Notes: generated from the letters alone by a model not told the origin. Positions 9,601-19,430 are shown, numbered from the stretch's first letter. The stretch: 64,000 bases of DNA from Sphingobacterium micropteri (GCF_014692515.1 NZ_JACOIK010000002.1:124001-188000); one strand, 5' to 3'. Translations and numbers: made by a program.

Positions 9601-10923
9601 ATGAAAGAAAATAGTAAAAAGGAAAACGCTGTAAATAATTTGTGTACAGGATGCGGTGTGTGTGTGTCAGAATCAAACGGCACTTTAGAGATGAGATGGA
9701 ATAAATTCGGATTTATTTCGCCTTATCATGTTAAAGGAGATATTCCTAATACGACAATGAGGGTTTGTCCATTTAATCCAAAACCAGAACTAGATATTTC
9801 CGATGAAGATAAATTGGCAAAAATTTTCTTAAAAGATACTGATAATAGGGATGAAAAGATTGGAAGTTACCTGGGAACTTTTGTAGGATATAGTAGAGAA
9901 CATAGAATAACATCTTCATCTGGAGGAATAGCGACATACATATTTGCGCAATTGTTAGAGCGGAAAGTTGTGGATGCAGTTTATGTGGTAAAAGAAGTCA
10001 ATGGAACCTATGAGTATCAAATGTTCTCTAAAAAAGAAGATATAACTAATATATCAAAAACTAGGTATATTCCTGTAACCTTGGAAAAGTTATTTGAGAG
10101 AATCGATAAATTAGATGGCAAAATCGCTGTTTCAGGAGTTGCTTGTTTTATCAAAGCTATTCGATTAAAACAATATTATCATCCGGAATTAAGAAATAAA
10201 ATCCCCTTTTTGGTAGGAATTATTTGTGGTGGATGGAAGAGCAGATTTTTTACTGAGTTTTTAGCACAAAGTTCGGGAATTCAAACTAAATATAAAAATC
10301 AAGATTATCGAATAAAGGACCCCAAAAGTTCTGCTTCAGATTACGCTTTTGGAGCATATGATGAAAAAGATGATTTTTTTCAAATGAAAATGTCTAAAGT
10401 TGGGGATATGTGGGGAACAGGGTTGTTTAAGTCGAAAGCTTGTGATTTCTGTACGGATGTACTAACGGAGTTAGCTGATATTTCCTTGGGAGATGCATGG
10501 CTCCCTCAATACAGATCTGATGGTTTAGGTAATAGTGTCATAGTGACTCGTAGTAATTTGGCTAATAATATAATTATGGAAGGAATTGCTAAAGGAGATC
10601 TGAGAGTATCGTTGATTGATAAGAGCCAAATAATTTTATCTCAATCTTCCAGCTTTTCTCATCGATGGGGAGGGCTTAAATTTCGTGTTAGAATGGCAAG
10701 ACTGTCGGGAATTAAGGTCCCGTATATAAGAAAAAGAGTTTTTGAAAAAATCTCTTTACCATATATGATGGTGCAGATTCAGAGAGAAAGAACAAGAAAA
10801 TATAGTTTAATTTATTGGTATAAAACAAAAAATGCTGATAATTTCAATAAATTAATGCATTTTGACCTAAAGGTTCTTAGGGCATTAACACGTATGTATC
10901 ACAAGTTAAGAAAAAGAAAATGA
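9601..10923 (+). CDS. Fe-S protein of the FrhB/FdhB (F420 hydrogenase beta subunit-like) family in polysaccharide locus
   Basis: The N-terminus has LCTGCGVCVSE and, about 40 residues on, VCPFNPK, together a 4Fe-4S cluster motif (CxxCxxC...CP). SSSGGIATYIFAQLL opens the FrhB/FdhB N domain, VSGVACFIKAIR and FLVGIICGGWKS follow in the C domain, and KACDFCTDVLTELADISLGDAW carries two further cysteines. Homologues in capsule loci are regularly next to a polysaccharide pyruvyl transferase gene, and here the stop overlaps the start of one by 4 bases. The reaction of these locus-bound members is not established; a redox step on sugar or pyruvyl group is inference. No F420 pathway is visible. Confidence 0.8.
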   Translation: MKENSKKENAVNNLCTGCGVCVSESNGTLEMRWNKFGFISPYHVKGDIPNTTMRVCPFNPKPELDISDEDKLAKIFLKDTDNRDEKIGSYLGTFVGYSREHRITSSSGGIATYIFAQLLERKVVDAVYVVKEVNGTYEYQMFSKKEDITNISKTRYIPVTLEKLFERIDKLDGKIAVSGVACFIKAIRLKQYYHPELRNKIPFLVGIICGGWKSRFFTEFLAQSSGIQTKYKNQDYRIKDPKSSASDYAFGAYDEKDDFFQMKMSKVGDMWGTGLFKSKACDFCTDVLTELADISLGDAWLPQYRSDGLGNSVIVTRSNLANNIIMEGIAKGDLRVSLIDKSQIILSQSSSFSHRWGGLKFRVRMARLSGIKVPYIRKRVFEKISLPYMMVQIQRERTRKYSLIYWYKTKNADNFNKLMHFDLKVLRALTRMYHKLRKRK

Positions 10924-12020
10924 AGATAGGAATAATGACCTTTTGGGAATCAAAGAATAACTACGGTCAAATTTTGCAATTATTTGCGTTACAGAGTTAT
11001 TTAAAAAAGATTGGACATAAGCCTTTTTTAATAAAGTATTACCGTATTCCCGAGAGCAAAGTCGTGTCAATTTTAAAACCGGTGTCAATTTTAAGATATT
11101 TAAAAAGGACGGTTAAAGAATTATTTAGTAGAGATTATGACAAAGAAAGGCAGTTTGATCTTTTTAAAAAAAGACATATAATTTTTGGAGAAGACAGTTA
11201 TTATTCAATTGGTGATCTAAATAAAAGACCTCCACATGCTGATGCTTATGTTGTAGGAAGTGATCAGGTTTGGAATAATAAATTTTCCGTCTCTGCTGAG
11301 GCTTTTTTATTAAGTTTTGGTGGGTCTAATGTAAGAAAGGTCGCATATGCGGCAAGTTTTGGTCAAACTAGATTAGACAATGACACTAGAACTCTTTTCA
11401 ATAAGTATATTCGTGAATTTAACGCTATTAGCGTGCGGGAAAAGAGTGGACTTACGATATGTGATAACTTAGGTGTGAAAGAGGCAAAGTGGGTCCTTGA
11501 CCCTACCTTTTTGTTTAGTAAAGAAGAATGGAATGATATGTTAGGACTGGTAGATACATCAACAAATAATACTATCTTTATTTATACACTTGGAAATAGT
11601 GAAATTACTGACAAAGATAAATTTGTTGATTATGCAAAGCAGATAGATGGAGTTAGGGTTGTTCATGCTTCTGCAAATAATGATTCTTCGGGAAAATATA
11701 GACCAACTATTCCGCAATGGGTTGGCGAAATAAAAAATGCAAAATTAGTTGTCACTACATCATTTCATGGTATGGTGTTTTCTTTGATAAACAATACTAA
11801 CTTTATTGTTCTTCCTAATACAGGAAAGGCCGAAGGTATGAATGAACGTGTAGTCAGTTTATTAAGCTACTTGGGCTTGATAGACCATGTAATCACTTCT
11901 TTTTCTAAGGACTCTTTTGATAAAATTCTCAAGAAAGAGATGCCTTGGGAAGAAATAAATGAAAAGCTTGAGAAAATGAATGTGTTATCGAAAGAATTTT
12001 TACATCAAAGTTTGAAATAG
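10920..12020 (+). CDS. Polysaccharide pyruvyl transferase family protein (first of two)
   Basis: Transfers pyruvate from phosphoenolpyruvate as a ketal onto a sugar of the repeat unit, adding negative charge. Family signs are GIMTFWESKNNYGQILQLFA at the start, DAYVVGSDQVWNN (about residues 107-119), VAYAASFGQ, AISVREKSG, and near the end VTTSFHGMVFSLINN, the conserved His-containing substrate-site motif. It overlaps the FrhB-like gene by 4 bases, so the two are translated together. A second, divergent member lies at 14410. Confidence 0.85.
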   Translation: MKIGIMTFWESKNNYGQILQLFALQSYLKKIGHKPFLIKYYRIPESKVVSILKPVSILRYLKRTVKELFSRDYDKERQFDLFKKRHIIFGEDSYYSIGDLNKRPPHADAYVVGSDQVWNNKFSVSAEAFLLSFGGSNVRKVAYAASFGQTRLDNDTRTLFNKYIREFNAISVREKSGLTICDNLGVKEAKWVLDPTFLFSKEEWNDMLGLVDTSTNNTIFIYTLGNSEITDKDKFVDYAKQIDGVRVVHASANNDSSGKYRPTIPQWVGEIKNAKLVVTTSFHGMVFSLINNTNFIVLPNTGKAEGMNERVVSLLSYLGLIDHVITSFSKDSFDKILKKEMPWEEINEKLEKMNVLSKEFLHQSLK

Positions 12021-12048
12021 TTTATATACTATGAAATAGGATTAATTC

Positions 12049-13209
12049 ATGAGAGTGTTGTATGTTACATACCCTTGGTTTTTAGATTTCTCTATAGAAT
12101 ATATTAAGGAATTGAGTAAACATGTGGAATTACATGTGCTAGTTGTCTGTCCGGAGAATCGAACATCGGGTACGATTTTTAAGCTTAAAAGAAAGATACC
12201 TTTCATTAAAAATAAGTTGTACACATTGGGGGATATTTCAGATCAAATACAAGATGCACCTTATTTTGAAGAATATATTGAATCTTGTGCATCTTTTTTG
12301 TTTTCTTTTTCTCCAGAGAAATGGATGTCATTTAAGAATATTCAGTATAATCTTGCTCTTTATAAATATCTTAAAAGGCTACAAATAGACCTCATTCATT
12401 TTGACGACATAAGCATCGAATTAATATGGTTAAGTTTTTTTATACGTAAGAAGAAAATATTAATAGATGTACATGATCCAGTTGCACATACAGGGGAAAA
12501 GAATATGCGACGTAACATCATTCGAAAATGTTACTATGGCTTAGCTAATGGGTTTATTACATATTCGAATTTTTCTGCTAGAATATTTTCTGAGAATTAT
12601 CATAAAAAACCGTCGGTATTATCTTTAACACCATATACCTTTTATACAAAATATGAGCAAACGAGTGAAATCCAGAGAGAGGACTATATTCTTTTTTTTG
12701 GAAGGATCTCAGCTTATAAGGGGATAGAGAAACTTATTTTTGCTTTTCGAGATCTTAAGAAGGAATTTCCCAACATGAAGCTTTTAATAGCAGGTAAAAG
12801 CGTTTATAATTATAGAATACCAGATGCGTTACATGAGGTTGAAGGAGTCATTATTGATGATCGTTTTATACCTAATGATGAAATGGCAAATCTAATAAGA
12901 GGTTGCCGTTTTGTTGTATGTCCATATGAAGATGCTTCACAAAGTGGAGTCGTGATGACAGCTCTTGCCTTTGGAAAAAAACTGGTAGTATCAAAAGTTG
13001 GAGGACTCTTTGAACCAATAAACTATTTAAATGGAGTCGTATACGAGAATACTAATTCTCAGCATTTAACTCAAGCTATGAAACATATGTTAGTTCAACT
13101 TGAATCATCTTTATCGGGCGACAAATCTGTCGTTTCTTATAAAAATACTATTAAGTATAATGTGGTGGAATTAATAAAAATTTATGAAAGGATAATCAAT
13201 GTCAAATAG
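12049..13209 (+). CDS. Glycosyltransferase, GT4-like (GT-B fold)
   Basis: Retaining GT-B glycosyltransferase, presumed to act at the cytoplasmic face on the lipid-linked repeat unit. The N-terminal acceptor domain is divergent; LIHFDDISIELIWL and IDVHDP are typical of GT4. The donor domain starts at YILFFGRISAYKGIEKLIFA and includes PYEDASQSGVVMTALAFGKKLVVSKVGG. The first Glu of the usual E-x7-E is replaced by a less usual arrangement here. The donor sugar is unknown. The gene overlaps the next by 11 bases, which indicates coupled translation. Confidence 0.8.
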   Translation: MRVLYVTYPWFLDFSIEYIKELSKHVELHVLVVCPENRTSGTIFKLKRKIPFIKNKLYTLGDISDQIQDAPYFEEYIESCASFLFSFSPEKWMSFKNIQYNLALYKYLKRLQIDLIHFDDISIELIWLSFFIRKKKILIDVHDPVAHTGEKNMRRNIIRKCYYGLANGFITYSNFSARIFSENYHKKPSVLSLTPYTFYTKYEQTSEIQREDYILFFGRISAYKGIEKLIFAFRDLKKEFPNMKLLIAGKSVYNYRIPDALHEVEGVIIDDRFIPNDEMANLIRGCRFVVCPYEDASQSGVVMTALAFGKKLVVSKVGGLFEPINYLNGVVYENTNSQHLTQAMKHMLVQLESSLSGDKSVVSYKNTIKYNVVELIKIYERIINVK

Positions 13210-14413
13210 AATAATTCTTATAACAAGAAGGTTTCCCTTTTTTAAAACGGAAGCTTTTTTAGAAGCCGAAATTAATTTTTTAGGAGATGGATTCAAAAAT
13301 GTTCTTATCGTTCCGTCCGAGATAGGAAGTGAGGTTAGAACTGTTCCCGCGAATGTTGAGATTGATAAAGAATTTTCTTTTCATTTTCAGAATAAAAAAA
13401 AGAGAGCAATGCAAACTTTTTTTAGTAACTACTTTTGGAAAACAATATTTAGACACAGACATAAGATAAATGGAGTCGGCGATATACTTCGTATTTTTCA
13501 GTTTGTTTCTAGCGTTATTTGTTATGAAAAGTATTTTGGAAAATTTTTATTTAAAACAAATGATTTGATTTATACTTATTGGTTTGCAGAAGCGACATGT
13601 GCTTTTATGAAAATTAAGAATAGAACAAAAGTAAACTTTAAGATAATTTCTCGAGCACATCGTTATGATTTATACGAAGGATTACCTTCTACACCCAAAT
13701 TTTGGCCTTATAGGAGTTTGATTTTAAAACAAATAGACCGCTTGTTTCCCATTTCTGAAAATGGTAAGAAATACATCGAATCTCGATATGATGTTAAAGG
13801 TAAAGTTGAACTTTCAAAGCTCGGTGTATTTGACCGGAACCAATTAGCGCCAGATGTAGAAGACAGTAATACTTTATATATTGTCTCGGTGTCTAGAATA
13901 GACCCTATGAAAAGAGTAGAATTTATCGCAGACTGTGTAATGAGATTGGCAAAGGATAATCCAGATAAAGAAATTAATTGGACACACTTCGGAGATGGTC
14001 CTAATTTACATAATATTAAGAAAAGTATTTCTCATTTACCCAACCTGAACACGTTTCTAAACGGAGCTGTTCCAAATACTCATATTTATAAGTATTATGA
14101 AGAAAAACCTGTAACAATTTTTATTAATTTAAGTAGTTCAGAAGGGATACCTGTTTCTATTATGGAAGCACAGTCCTTTGGTATTCCAGTTATAGCTACA
14201 GATGTTGGAGGAAGCGGAGAAATTGTAACTAAAGAGACGGGATTGTTACTTACGTCGCATCCTAGCGAGGAAGAAGTAGTGTCTGCTATAAACCAATTGT
14301 TAGAAGCCAATTTAGATAGAGCATCGGTTAAAGCCGTTTGGCAAAAAAACTTCAACGCAAATACGAATTATAAAGCGTTTGTTAAAAGATTACGAGAGAT
14401 ACAATCATCATGA
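13199..14413 (+). CDS. Glycosyltransferase, GT4 family
   Basis: GT-B glycosyltransferase of 404 residues. The C-terminal nucleotide-sugar domain has VSVSRIDPMKRVEFIADCV, THFGDGPN, and NLSSSEGIPVSIMEAQSFG followed by GIPVIATDVGGSGEIV, which contains the E-x7-E pair typical of GT4. The N-terminus RIILITRRFPFFKTEAFLEAE resembles GT4 enzymes of capsule loci. It overlaps the previous gene by 11 bases and the next by 4. The sugar is not known. Confidence 0.87.
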   Translation: MSNRIILITRRFPFFKTEAFLEAEINFLGDGFKNVLIVPSEIGSEVRTVPANVEIDKEFSFHFQNKKKRAMQTFFSNYFWKTIFRHRHKINGVGDILRIFQFVSSVICYEKYFGKFLFKTNDLIYTYWFAEATCAFMKIKNRTKVNFKIISRAHRYDLYEGLPSTPKFWPYRSLILKQIDRLFPISENGKKYIESRYDVKGKVELSKLGVFDRNQLAPDVEDSNTLYIVSVSRIDPMKRVEFIADCVMRLAKDNPDKEINWTHFGDGPNLHNIKKSISHLPNLNTFLNGAVPNTHIYKYYEEKPVTIFINLSSSEGIPVSIMEAQSFGIPVIATDVGGSGEIVTKETGLLLTSHPSEEEVVSAINQLLEANLDRASVKAVWQKNFNANTNYKAFVKRLREIQSS

Positions 14414-15498
14414 GGAAAAAGGCTATTTTTATTGTTGCTACGCAATATGATAATGTAGGGGATTTGTTAATTAATAAATGCTTGATATATGAATTGTCAA
14501 ATTACGTTGATCTGTATTTAGATACTCGAAATGTTCCAGATGAATTTAAAGAAAAGCTTTTAGAAAGCACAACTAATGTTTTTCTATTGGAGGACTTAAC
14601 GAAGTATAGTTTTAAAGGAATCGGAGCTATATTGTTTTTCTTTTCCAACGTCCGTATAGATTATATTTTTAAAAGTCCAGGTCCATTTGGTTCTGGTGGA
14701 AATAAAAATGTTTTTCTAAAAAATTTATTTTTTGGATTCATTTATTCATTATTTCGGCTGAAAAAGGTTAGATCTTATTTAATAGGAAATGATATTCAAA
14801 CGCAACATTGGTTAGATAGATTCTGGTTAAGAATCTTTAGCGGCAATATTGAGAGAATTCTTAGCAGAAGTTCGAAAAATGTAAATTCGCTCCAAAATCT
14901 GGGGATTAAAAATGTTGGGTATGTTCCGGATATGTGTTTTGGATTAAGAACTAACGACGTTAGATTATTTGCGGAGAGACAAAAAATAGGTATTTCATTT
15001 CGAGATTTAAACTCATCTGAAAATCATCTTAATATTGAAGAGTCGATCGACATGATGGTGAATTTTTGGCTGAAAGAGGGATATGAAATTATTTTCTTTT
15101 ATCAAGTTGATCGCGATCGAGAATATAATCAAAGGTTGTACGAACGCTATAACTCCACCGAAGGAGTGTCTTTTCGAGATGGATGCTTATTATGGAACGA
15201 TATTGACGTTTATCAGAACTTTGCTATGCTATTAAGTAACAGGTTACACGTAATTTTACTTGGGCTTGTATTTGGGGCAATTCCGCTTGGAGTTTTAGAT
15301 GATAATTTGAAAACAAAGAAAATACATGAAATTTTTGAAACAATCGGTTTGGATTCACTATTGTTTCAACGGGTGATGTTGGCTAATTTGGAATTTATCC
15401 AAAATAATATGTATAATATAAACCTCGAAACTATGGCTGTCTCGATAACACAAAGAAAACTGTTGAAAGATAGTATAGCAAATTTATTTGGTAATTAA
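14410..15498 (+). CDS. Polysaccharide pyruvyl transferase family protein (second of two)
   Basis: IVATQYDNVGDLLINKCLIYELSNY is the N-terminal family motif (xNxGDxLI), GIKNVGYVPDMCF and KIGISFRDL follow, and ALLSNRLHVILLGLVFGAIPLGVLDDN is the C-terminal motif with the conserved Arg-Leu-His. It is clearly a different subfamily from the protein at 10920 and has little resemblance beyond motifs, so the two probably modify different sugars. It has a 4-base overlap with the GT4 gene upstream and a 2-base gap to the polymerase. Confidence 0.78.
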   Translation: MRKKAIFIVATQYDNVGDLLINKCLIYELSNYVDLYLDTRNVPDEFKEKLLESTTNVFLLEDLTKYSFKGIGAILFFFSNVRIDYIFKSPGPFGSGGNKNVFLKNLFFGFIYSLFRLKKVRSYLIGNDIQTQHWLDRFWLRIFSGNIERILSRSSKNVNSLQNLGIKNVGYVPDMCFGLRTNDVRLFAERQKIGISFRDLNSSENHLNIEESIDMMVNFWLKEGYEIIFFYQVDRDREYNQRLYERYNSTEGVSFRDGCLLWNDIDVYQNFAMLLSNRLHVILLGLVFGAIPLGVLDDNLKTKKIHEIFETIGLDSLLFQRVMLANLEFIQNNMYNINLETMAVSITQRKLLKDSIANLFGN

Positions 15499-15500
15499 GC

Positions 15501-16538
15501 ATGGCGATATACGTCTTTATATTAATAATTATCCTTTTTTTATTAGCGTTAAGGGTTAAAAACACTTTGTTTTTGGCGACTACGTTAGTGATTTTTTCCT
15601 CTTTGAGAGATCTTAGTGTTGGCGTGGATTCCATGGGATATTATTTGTCTTTTTTATATGAGATTAGTGCTCGGAATTACTCTTATCTATTAAGAAAGAT
15701 TGAGGTCGGTTGGTTATTTCTTAATTTACTTATTCAAGAATATTTTGGCGATTTCAAAATGGTGCTTGTCGTTTCTTCTTGTTTAACAATCTTTCCATTA
15801 TTCCATGTTTTTAAAAAAGATACAAGCAATCCTATCTTGGCGATTCTATTATACTTTCTGTTGTTTTATTATTTTTTTTCTTATAGTATTATGAGGCAAG
15901 CAATAGCTGTTTCTTTTTTCACATTGAGTGTTTATTATTTTGAAAGAAATAAGATGAGAGGAGCTATTATAGCAATTTGTTGTGCGGGGATTTTTCATTA
16001 TTCTAGCTTATCCTTAATCCTTCTAGTACTATTGTTGAATAAAGTAAATTTTTCGTTACGATGGTATGTGACGACCTTTATAGGAAGCTTCATCCTTGGT
16101 TTTTCTGGAATTATGGATGTCGCGAGACAATACTTAGCATATCTTCCTTTTGAAAAATATGCAAACTATATGAACTACAATTTAGACGCAGAGTTTAATC
16201 GATTTGCAAGTTACCTGTTTCTTCTGCCGAAATTAACCTTCTATATCTATCTTTATAGTCAAATATACAGGAGTGGACACAGAATTAGTAGTTTACAATT
16301 GAAACTAATTTGGTTTAGCATGATTATCACCTGCCTTTTCCTCTCTGTGCCGCAAATTTCTCGTTTTTCGATTTATTTGTCAATATTTGAGATTCTCGTT
16401 ATTGTAAACACCATCGATCTGTCAGTTAATAAAAGAAAAATTGAGTTGACGTTCTTTACAATTGCCTATGGAATTATATATTTTCTTTACTATGTTGTGA
16501 GTAATAGGTACGGGGTAATGCCATATGTCTTTGGTTAA
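15501..16538 (+). CDS. EpsG/Wzy-like polysaccharide polymerase
   Basis: A 345-residue membrane protein with about 9-10 hydrophobic segments. The early motif SLRDLSVGVDSMGYYLSF (family R-x3-VGxD-x2-Y), the following KIEVGWLFLN (xxExGxxxLN) and SIMRQAIAVSFFTLSVYYFE are characteristic of EpsG family proteins, which take the place of Wzy. Such a protein would polymerise repeat units on the periplasmic side after Wzx export. It is the only candidate polymerase in the locus, which supports the call. Confidence 0.82.
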   Translation: MAIYVFILIIILFLLALRVKNTLFLATTLVIFSSLRDLSVGVDSMGYYLSFLYEISARNYSYLLRKIEVGWLFLNLLIQEYFGDFKMVLVVSSCLTIFPLFHVFKKDTSNPILAILLYFLLFYYFFSYSIMRQAIAVSFFTLSVYYFERNKMRGAIIAICCAGIFHYSSLSLILLVLLLNKVNFSLRWYVTTFIGSFILGFSGIMDVARQYLAYLPFEKYANYMNYNLDAEFNRFASYLFLLPKLTFYIYLYSQIYRSGHRISSLQLKLIWFSMIITCLFLSVPQISRFSIYLSIFEILVIVNTIDLSVNKRKIELTFFTIAYGIIYFLYYVVSNRYGVMPYVFG

Positions 16539-16579
16539 TGCATGGGAAATTAAATTGTTGTATTCCTTAAATATCAGTC

Positions 16580-17680
16580 ATGGAAAAAAAAGTTTGTTGT
16601 ATTTTTAATTATGCTCCTCATTATCGTACAGAGATATATAAAAAGATGAGTGAAGAATTTGAATGTGATTTCTTCTTTGGTACGAGTGGAGATGGGAAAA
16701 TTGAAAAGATGGACTACGTCTTAATAACAACAAATGTAAAGGAACTTTCTACTATCAAGCTTTTTAGAAGTATCAATTGGATTTCTAATTCAATTAATCT
16801 GTGTTTCCAGAAATATAAAAACTACATAATAACAGGCGAACCTCATTGTTTATCTAGTTGGGTTATTTTGCTAATTAACAGATTACTTGGGAAAAGAACC
16901 TATCTATGGACCCATGGGTGGTACGGAAACGAATCGGTCGGAAAGAAAATACTGAAGAAACTATACTTTACATTGGGCTCTAAGATATTATTGTACGGAA
17001 ATTATGCGAAGGAATTAATGATCAAAGAAGGCTTTGATCCGAGGAAATTAGTGGTTGTATATAATTCATTGAATTATGATGATCAAATAAATATTAGACA
17101 AAGATTGACTAATACAAATATATTTAAGCGGCTATTCGGAAATGATTATCCAGTAGTGACATTTACAGGAAGGCTTACTAAAGAGAAAAAATTAGAATTA
17201 CTTATTAAGTCCCTTAAAATATTACTGGACAGATCAGTAAATCTAAATGTCTTGATACTCGGCGAGGGAAAGGAAGGGGATAAGTTAGTCGATATGGTAG
17301 AGGAGTTAGGCATTAAAAATCACGTTTATTTTTACGGAGCTTGTTATGAAGAAGAAGTAATTGCTGAAATCTATTTTAATAGTGCTTGTTGTGTCTCTCC
17401 CGGAAATGTTGGTTTAACCGGAATTCATGCGATGACATACGGATGCCCGGTAATTTCTCATAATAATTTTTCTGAACAGATGCCTGAGTTTGAGATTATA
17501 GTGAATGGTGTAACTGGGTTTTTTTATCAACAGGGAGATGTGTCAGACTTAGCAAAAAAAATTGAAAATATTTTGTCAGGAAATCGTTCTGTGTTTCAAA
17601 CAAATTGTGTAAATGAAGTCGATAGGTACTACAATACTAATGCTCAAATTTTAACTCTTAGACAACTTCTCAATGGATAA
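16580..17680 (+). CDS. Glycosyltransferase, GT4-like, lacking the usual E-x7-E
   Basis: GT-B glycosyltransferase of 366 residues. VCCIFNYAPHYRTEIYKKM at the start is typical of GT4 proteins; the donor domain has VTFTGRLTKEKKLELLIKSL, LILGEGKEGDKL and FYGACYEEEVIAEIYFNSA. At the place where E-G-x-G-x6-E is expected the sequence reads CCVSPGNVGLTGIHAMTYG, with neither glutamate; this occurs in a subgroup of GT4 and does not by itself mean loss of activity. It overlaps the next gene by 8 bases. Confidence 0.82.
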   Translation: MEKKVCCIFNYAPHYRTEIYKKMSEEFECDFFFGTSGDGKIEKMDYVLITTNVKELSTIKLFRSINWISNSINLCFQKYKNYIITGEPHCLSSWVILLINRLLGKRTYLWTHGWYGNESVGKKILKKLYFTLGSKILLYGNYAKELMIKEGFDPRKLVVVYNSLNYDDQINIRQRLTNTNIFKRLFGNDYPVVTFTGRLTKEKKLELLIKSLKILLDRSVNLNVLILGEGKEGDKLVDMVEELGIKNHVYFYGACYEEEVIAEIYFNSACCVSPGNVGLTGIHAMTYGCPVISHNNFSEQMPEFEIIVNGVTGFFYQQGDVSDLAKKIENILSGNRSVFQTNCVNEVDRYYNTNAQILTLRQLLNG

Positions 17681-18869
17681 TCGTATAGCGTTCATAACCG
17701 GTGTGAATTCAAGAAAAGCAGGAGGCTTATTTTTTACGATTACTAGCATTGTAAATAAACTTGCGCAGTATAGGGAATACAAAATAGCCGTATTTGGTTT
17801 TTATGATGAATTTTCAAAAAATGATGTGAGGGCTTTTAGCAAGTCTGTTGATCTTGTAGAATATAACATTGAAAATAATGTTTTAAAAAAAATAGGTTTC
17901 TCGTTAAATTTGAGAGAGAAACTTGTAAATTACAGTCCAGATATAATACATCAACAAGGGATATGGATGTATTATTCCAATGAAGTCTTACGATTGAAAC
18001 GTAAAAAGAATGTAAAAGTAATTATACAACCGCATGGGATGTTGGATGGTTGGGCGGTGCAAAATTCGTCCTTTAAAAAGAAAGCTGTAGGATTTTTGTA
18101 TGAGTATTCAAATTTGAAACATGCTGATTGTATTCATGCATTGAACTATGAAGAATATAAGGCTATAAGGTCCTTTGGTTTAAAACAGCCAATCGCTATA
18201 ATTCCAAATGGTATAGATATTAAGCCAGAGCTTTCTTCATTATCTAAAACGACTACCAAAAAATCTACCAATGATAAAAAAAAGTTATTGTATCTTGGGA
18301 GGATTCACCCGAAAAAAGGCATAGAATTAATTGTCGATGCTTTAATGATAGTTATTTCTGAGCGATGTTCGGAAATAGAAAATTGGGTTATACAGATTGC
18401 TGGATGGGATCAGGATGATCATCAACAGTATTTAATAGATAAAGTAAAAAAGAACTTTCTAGGCGAATATTTTGAATTCGTTGGCCCCGTTTTTGACGAA
18501 GAAAAAGAAAAAGTTTTCTTACAGGCTGATGCATTTATTCTGCCCTCTTATAGTGAAGGGCTTCCTATGACAGTACTCGAAGCATGGTCATATAAATTAC
18601 CTGTTCTTATGACTAAATATTGCAATTTGCAGGATGGATTTACGTCTAATGCTGCGGTAGAGCTGGAGTTAGATGTGCATAATATAGCGTTCAAATTAAT
18701 CAAATTGTTTAAAATGAGCGATTCGGATAGACATCAAATAGGAACTAATGGGTTTAAATTAGTTACGGAGAAGTACACTTGGGACAAAGTCGCAATACAA
18801 ACAAAAGAATTGTATAAATGGATATGTGGAGAAATAACAGAAATACCTAGTTTTGTCAACATTGATTAG
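17673..18869 (+). CDS. Glycosyltransferase, GT4 family
   Basis: GT-B glycosyltransferase of 398 residues. The N-terminal domain has SRKAGGLFFTITSIVNKLAQ (glycine-rich loop) and DIIHQQGIWMYYSNEVLR; the C-terminal domain has LYLGRIHPKKGIELIVDALM, IAGWDQDD and LPSYSEGLPMTVLEAWSYKL with the E-x7-E pair. The arrangement resembles WcaI/WcaL-like transferases of colanic-acid-type loci. The next gene begins 2 bases after its stop and encodes a WcaF-like acetyltransferase, so the two may act on the same sugar. Confidence 0.87.
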   Translation: MDNRIAFITGVNSRKAGGLFFTITSIVNKLAQYREYKIAVFGFYDEFSKNDVRAFSKSVDLVEYNIENNVLKKIGFSLNLREKLVNYSPDIIHQQGIWMYYSNEVLRLKRKKNVKVIIQPHGMLDGWAVQNSSFKKKAVGFLYEYSNLKHADCIHALNYEEYKAIRSFGLKQPIAIIPNGIDIKPELSSLSKTTTKKSTNDKKKLLYLGRIHPKKGIELIVDALMIVISERCSEIENWVIQIAGWDQDDHQQYLIDKVKKNFLGEYFEFVGPVFDEEKEKVFLQADAFILPSYSEGLPMTVLEAWSYKLPVLMTKYCNLQDGFTSNAAVELELDVHNIAFKLIKLFKMSDSDRHQIGTNGFKLVTEKYTWDKVAIQTKELYKWICGEITEIPSFVNID

Positions 18870-18870
18870 T

Positions 18871-19419
18871 ATGAAACATGTAGATTTGTCAACATATAAC
18901 AATGACTTCTATCGTCCCGGGAATAGGCTTAAAGTGATTGTGTGGTATTTTTTTAATGTACTCTTTTTTATAAACCCTTTAAACCCTAGTAGCTATATAA
19001 AAGTCTTATTATTGAGGTCTTTTGGTGCAAAAATAGGCAAAGGAGTAACTATAAAGCCGGGCGTTAATATTAAATATCCATGGAAATTGAAAATAGGAGA
19101 CCATGTTTGGATTGGTGAAAAAGTTTGGATAGATAATTTAGCTGATGTAATAATAATGGATAATGTTTGTGTATCGCAAGGAGCAATGCTACTATGTGGT
19201 AATCATAATTACAAGAAAACCAGTTTTGATTTAATTGTTGGAAGTATAACATTGGAGACTGGTAGCTGGGTTGGAGCAAAAGCTGTTGTATGTCCAAATG
19301 TAACCGTTGCAGAACATTCTATCATTGCGGTAAATTCTGTGCTAAATAGAAGCTCTGAAAAATTTGGGATTTATCAAGGGAATCCTGCCCTAAAGATTAG
19401 AGTACGATTTATTAATTAA
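18871..19419 (+). CDS. wcaF: WcaF-like hexapeptide-repeat acetyltransferase
   Basis: Acetyl-CoA dependent O-acetyltransferase with a left-handed beta-helix. The N-terminal part SFGAKIGKGVTIKPGVNIKYPWKLKIGDHVWIG contains the hexapeptide rungs, LLCGNHNYKKTSF holds the catalytic His, and GSWVGAKAVVCPNVTV and the closing GNPALKIRVRF match the WcaF family of colanic-acid-type acetyltransferases. The ATG at 18871 was chosen; an in-frame TTG at 18853 would overlap the upstream gene and is unlikely. It probably O-acetylates a sugar of the repeat unit. Confidence 0.85.
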   Translation: MKHVDLSTYNNDFYRPGNRLKVIVWYFFNVLFFINPLNPSSYIKVLLLRSFGAKIGKGVTIKPGVNIKYPWKLKIGDHVWIGEKVWIDNLADVIIMDNVCVSQGAMLLCGNHNYKKTSFDLIVGSITLETGSWVGAKAVVCPNVTVAEHSIIAVNSVLNRSSEKFGIYQGNPALKIRVRFIN

Positions 19420-19430
19420 ATGATAAATAC

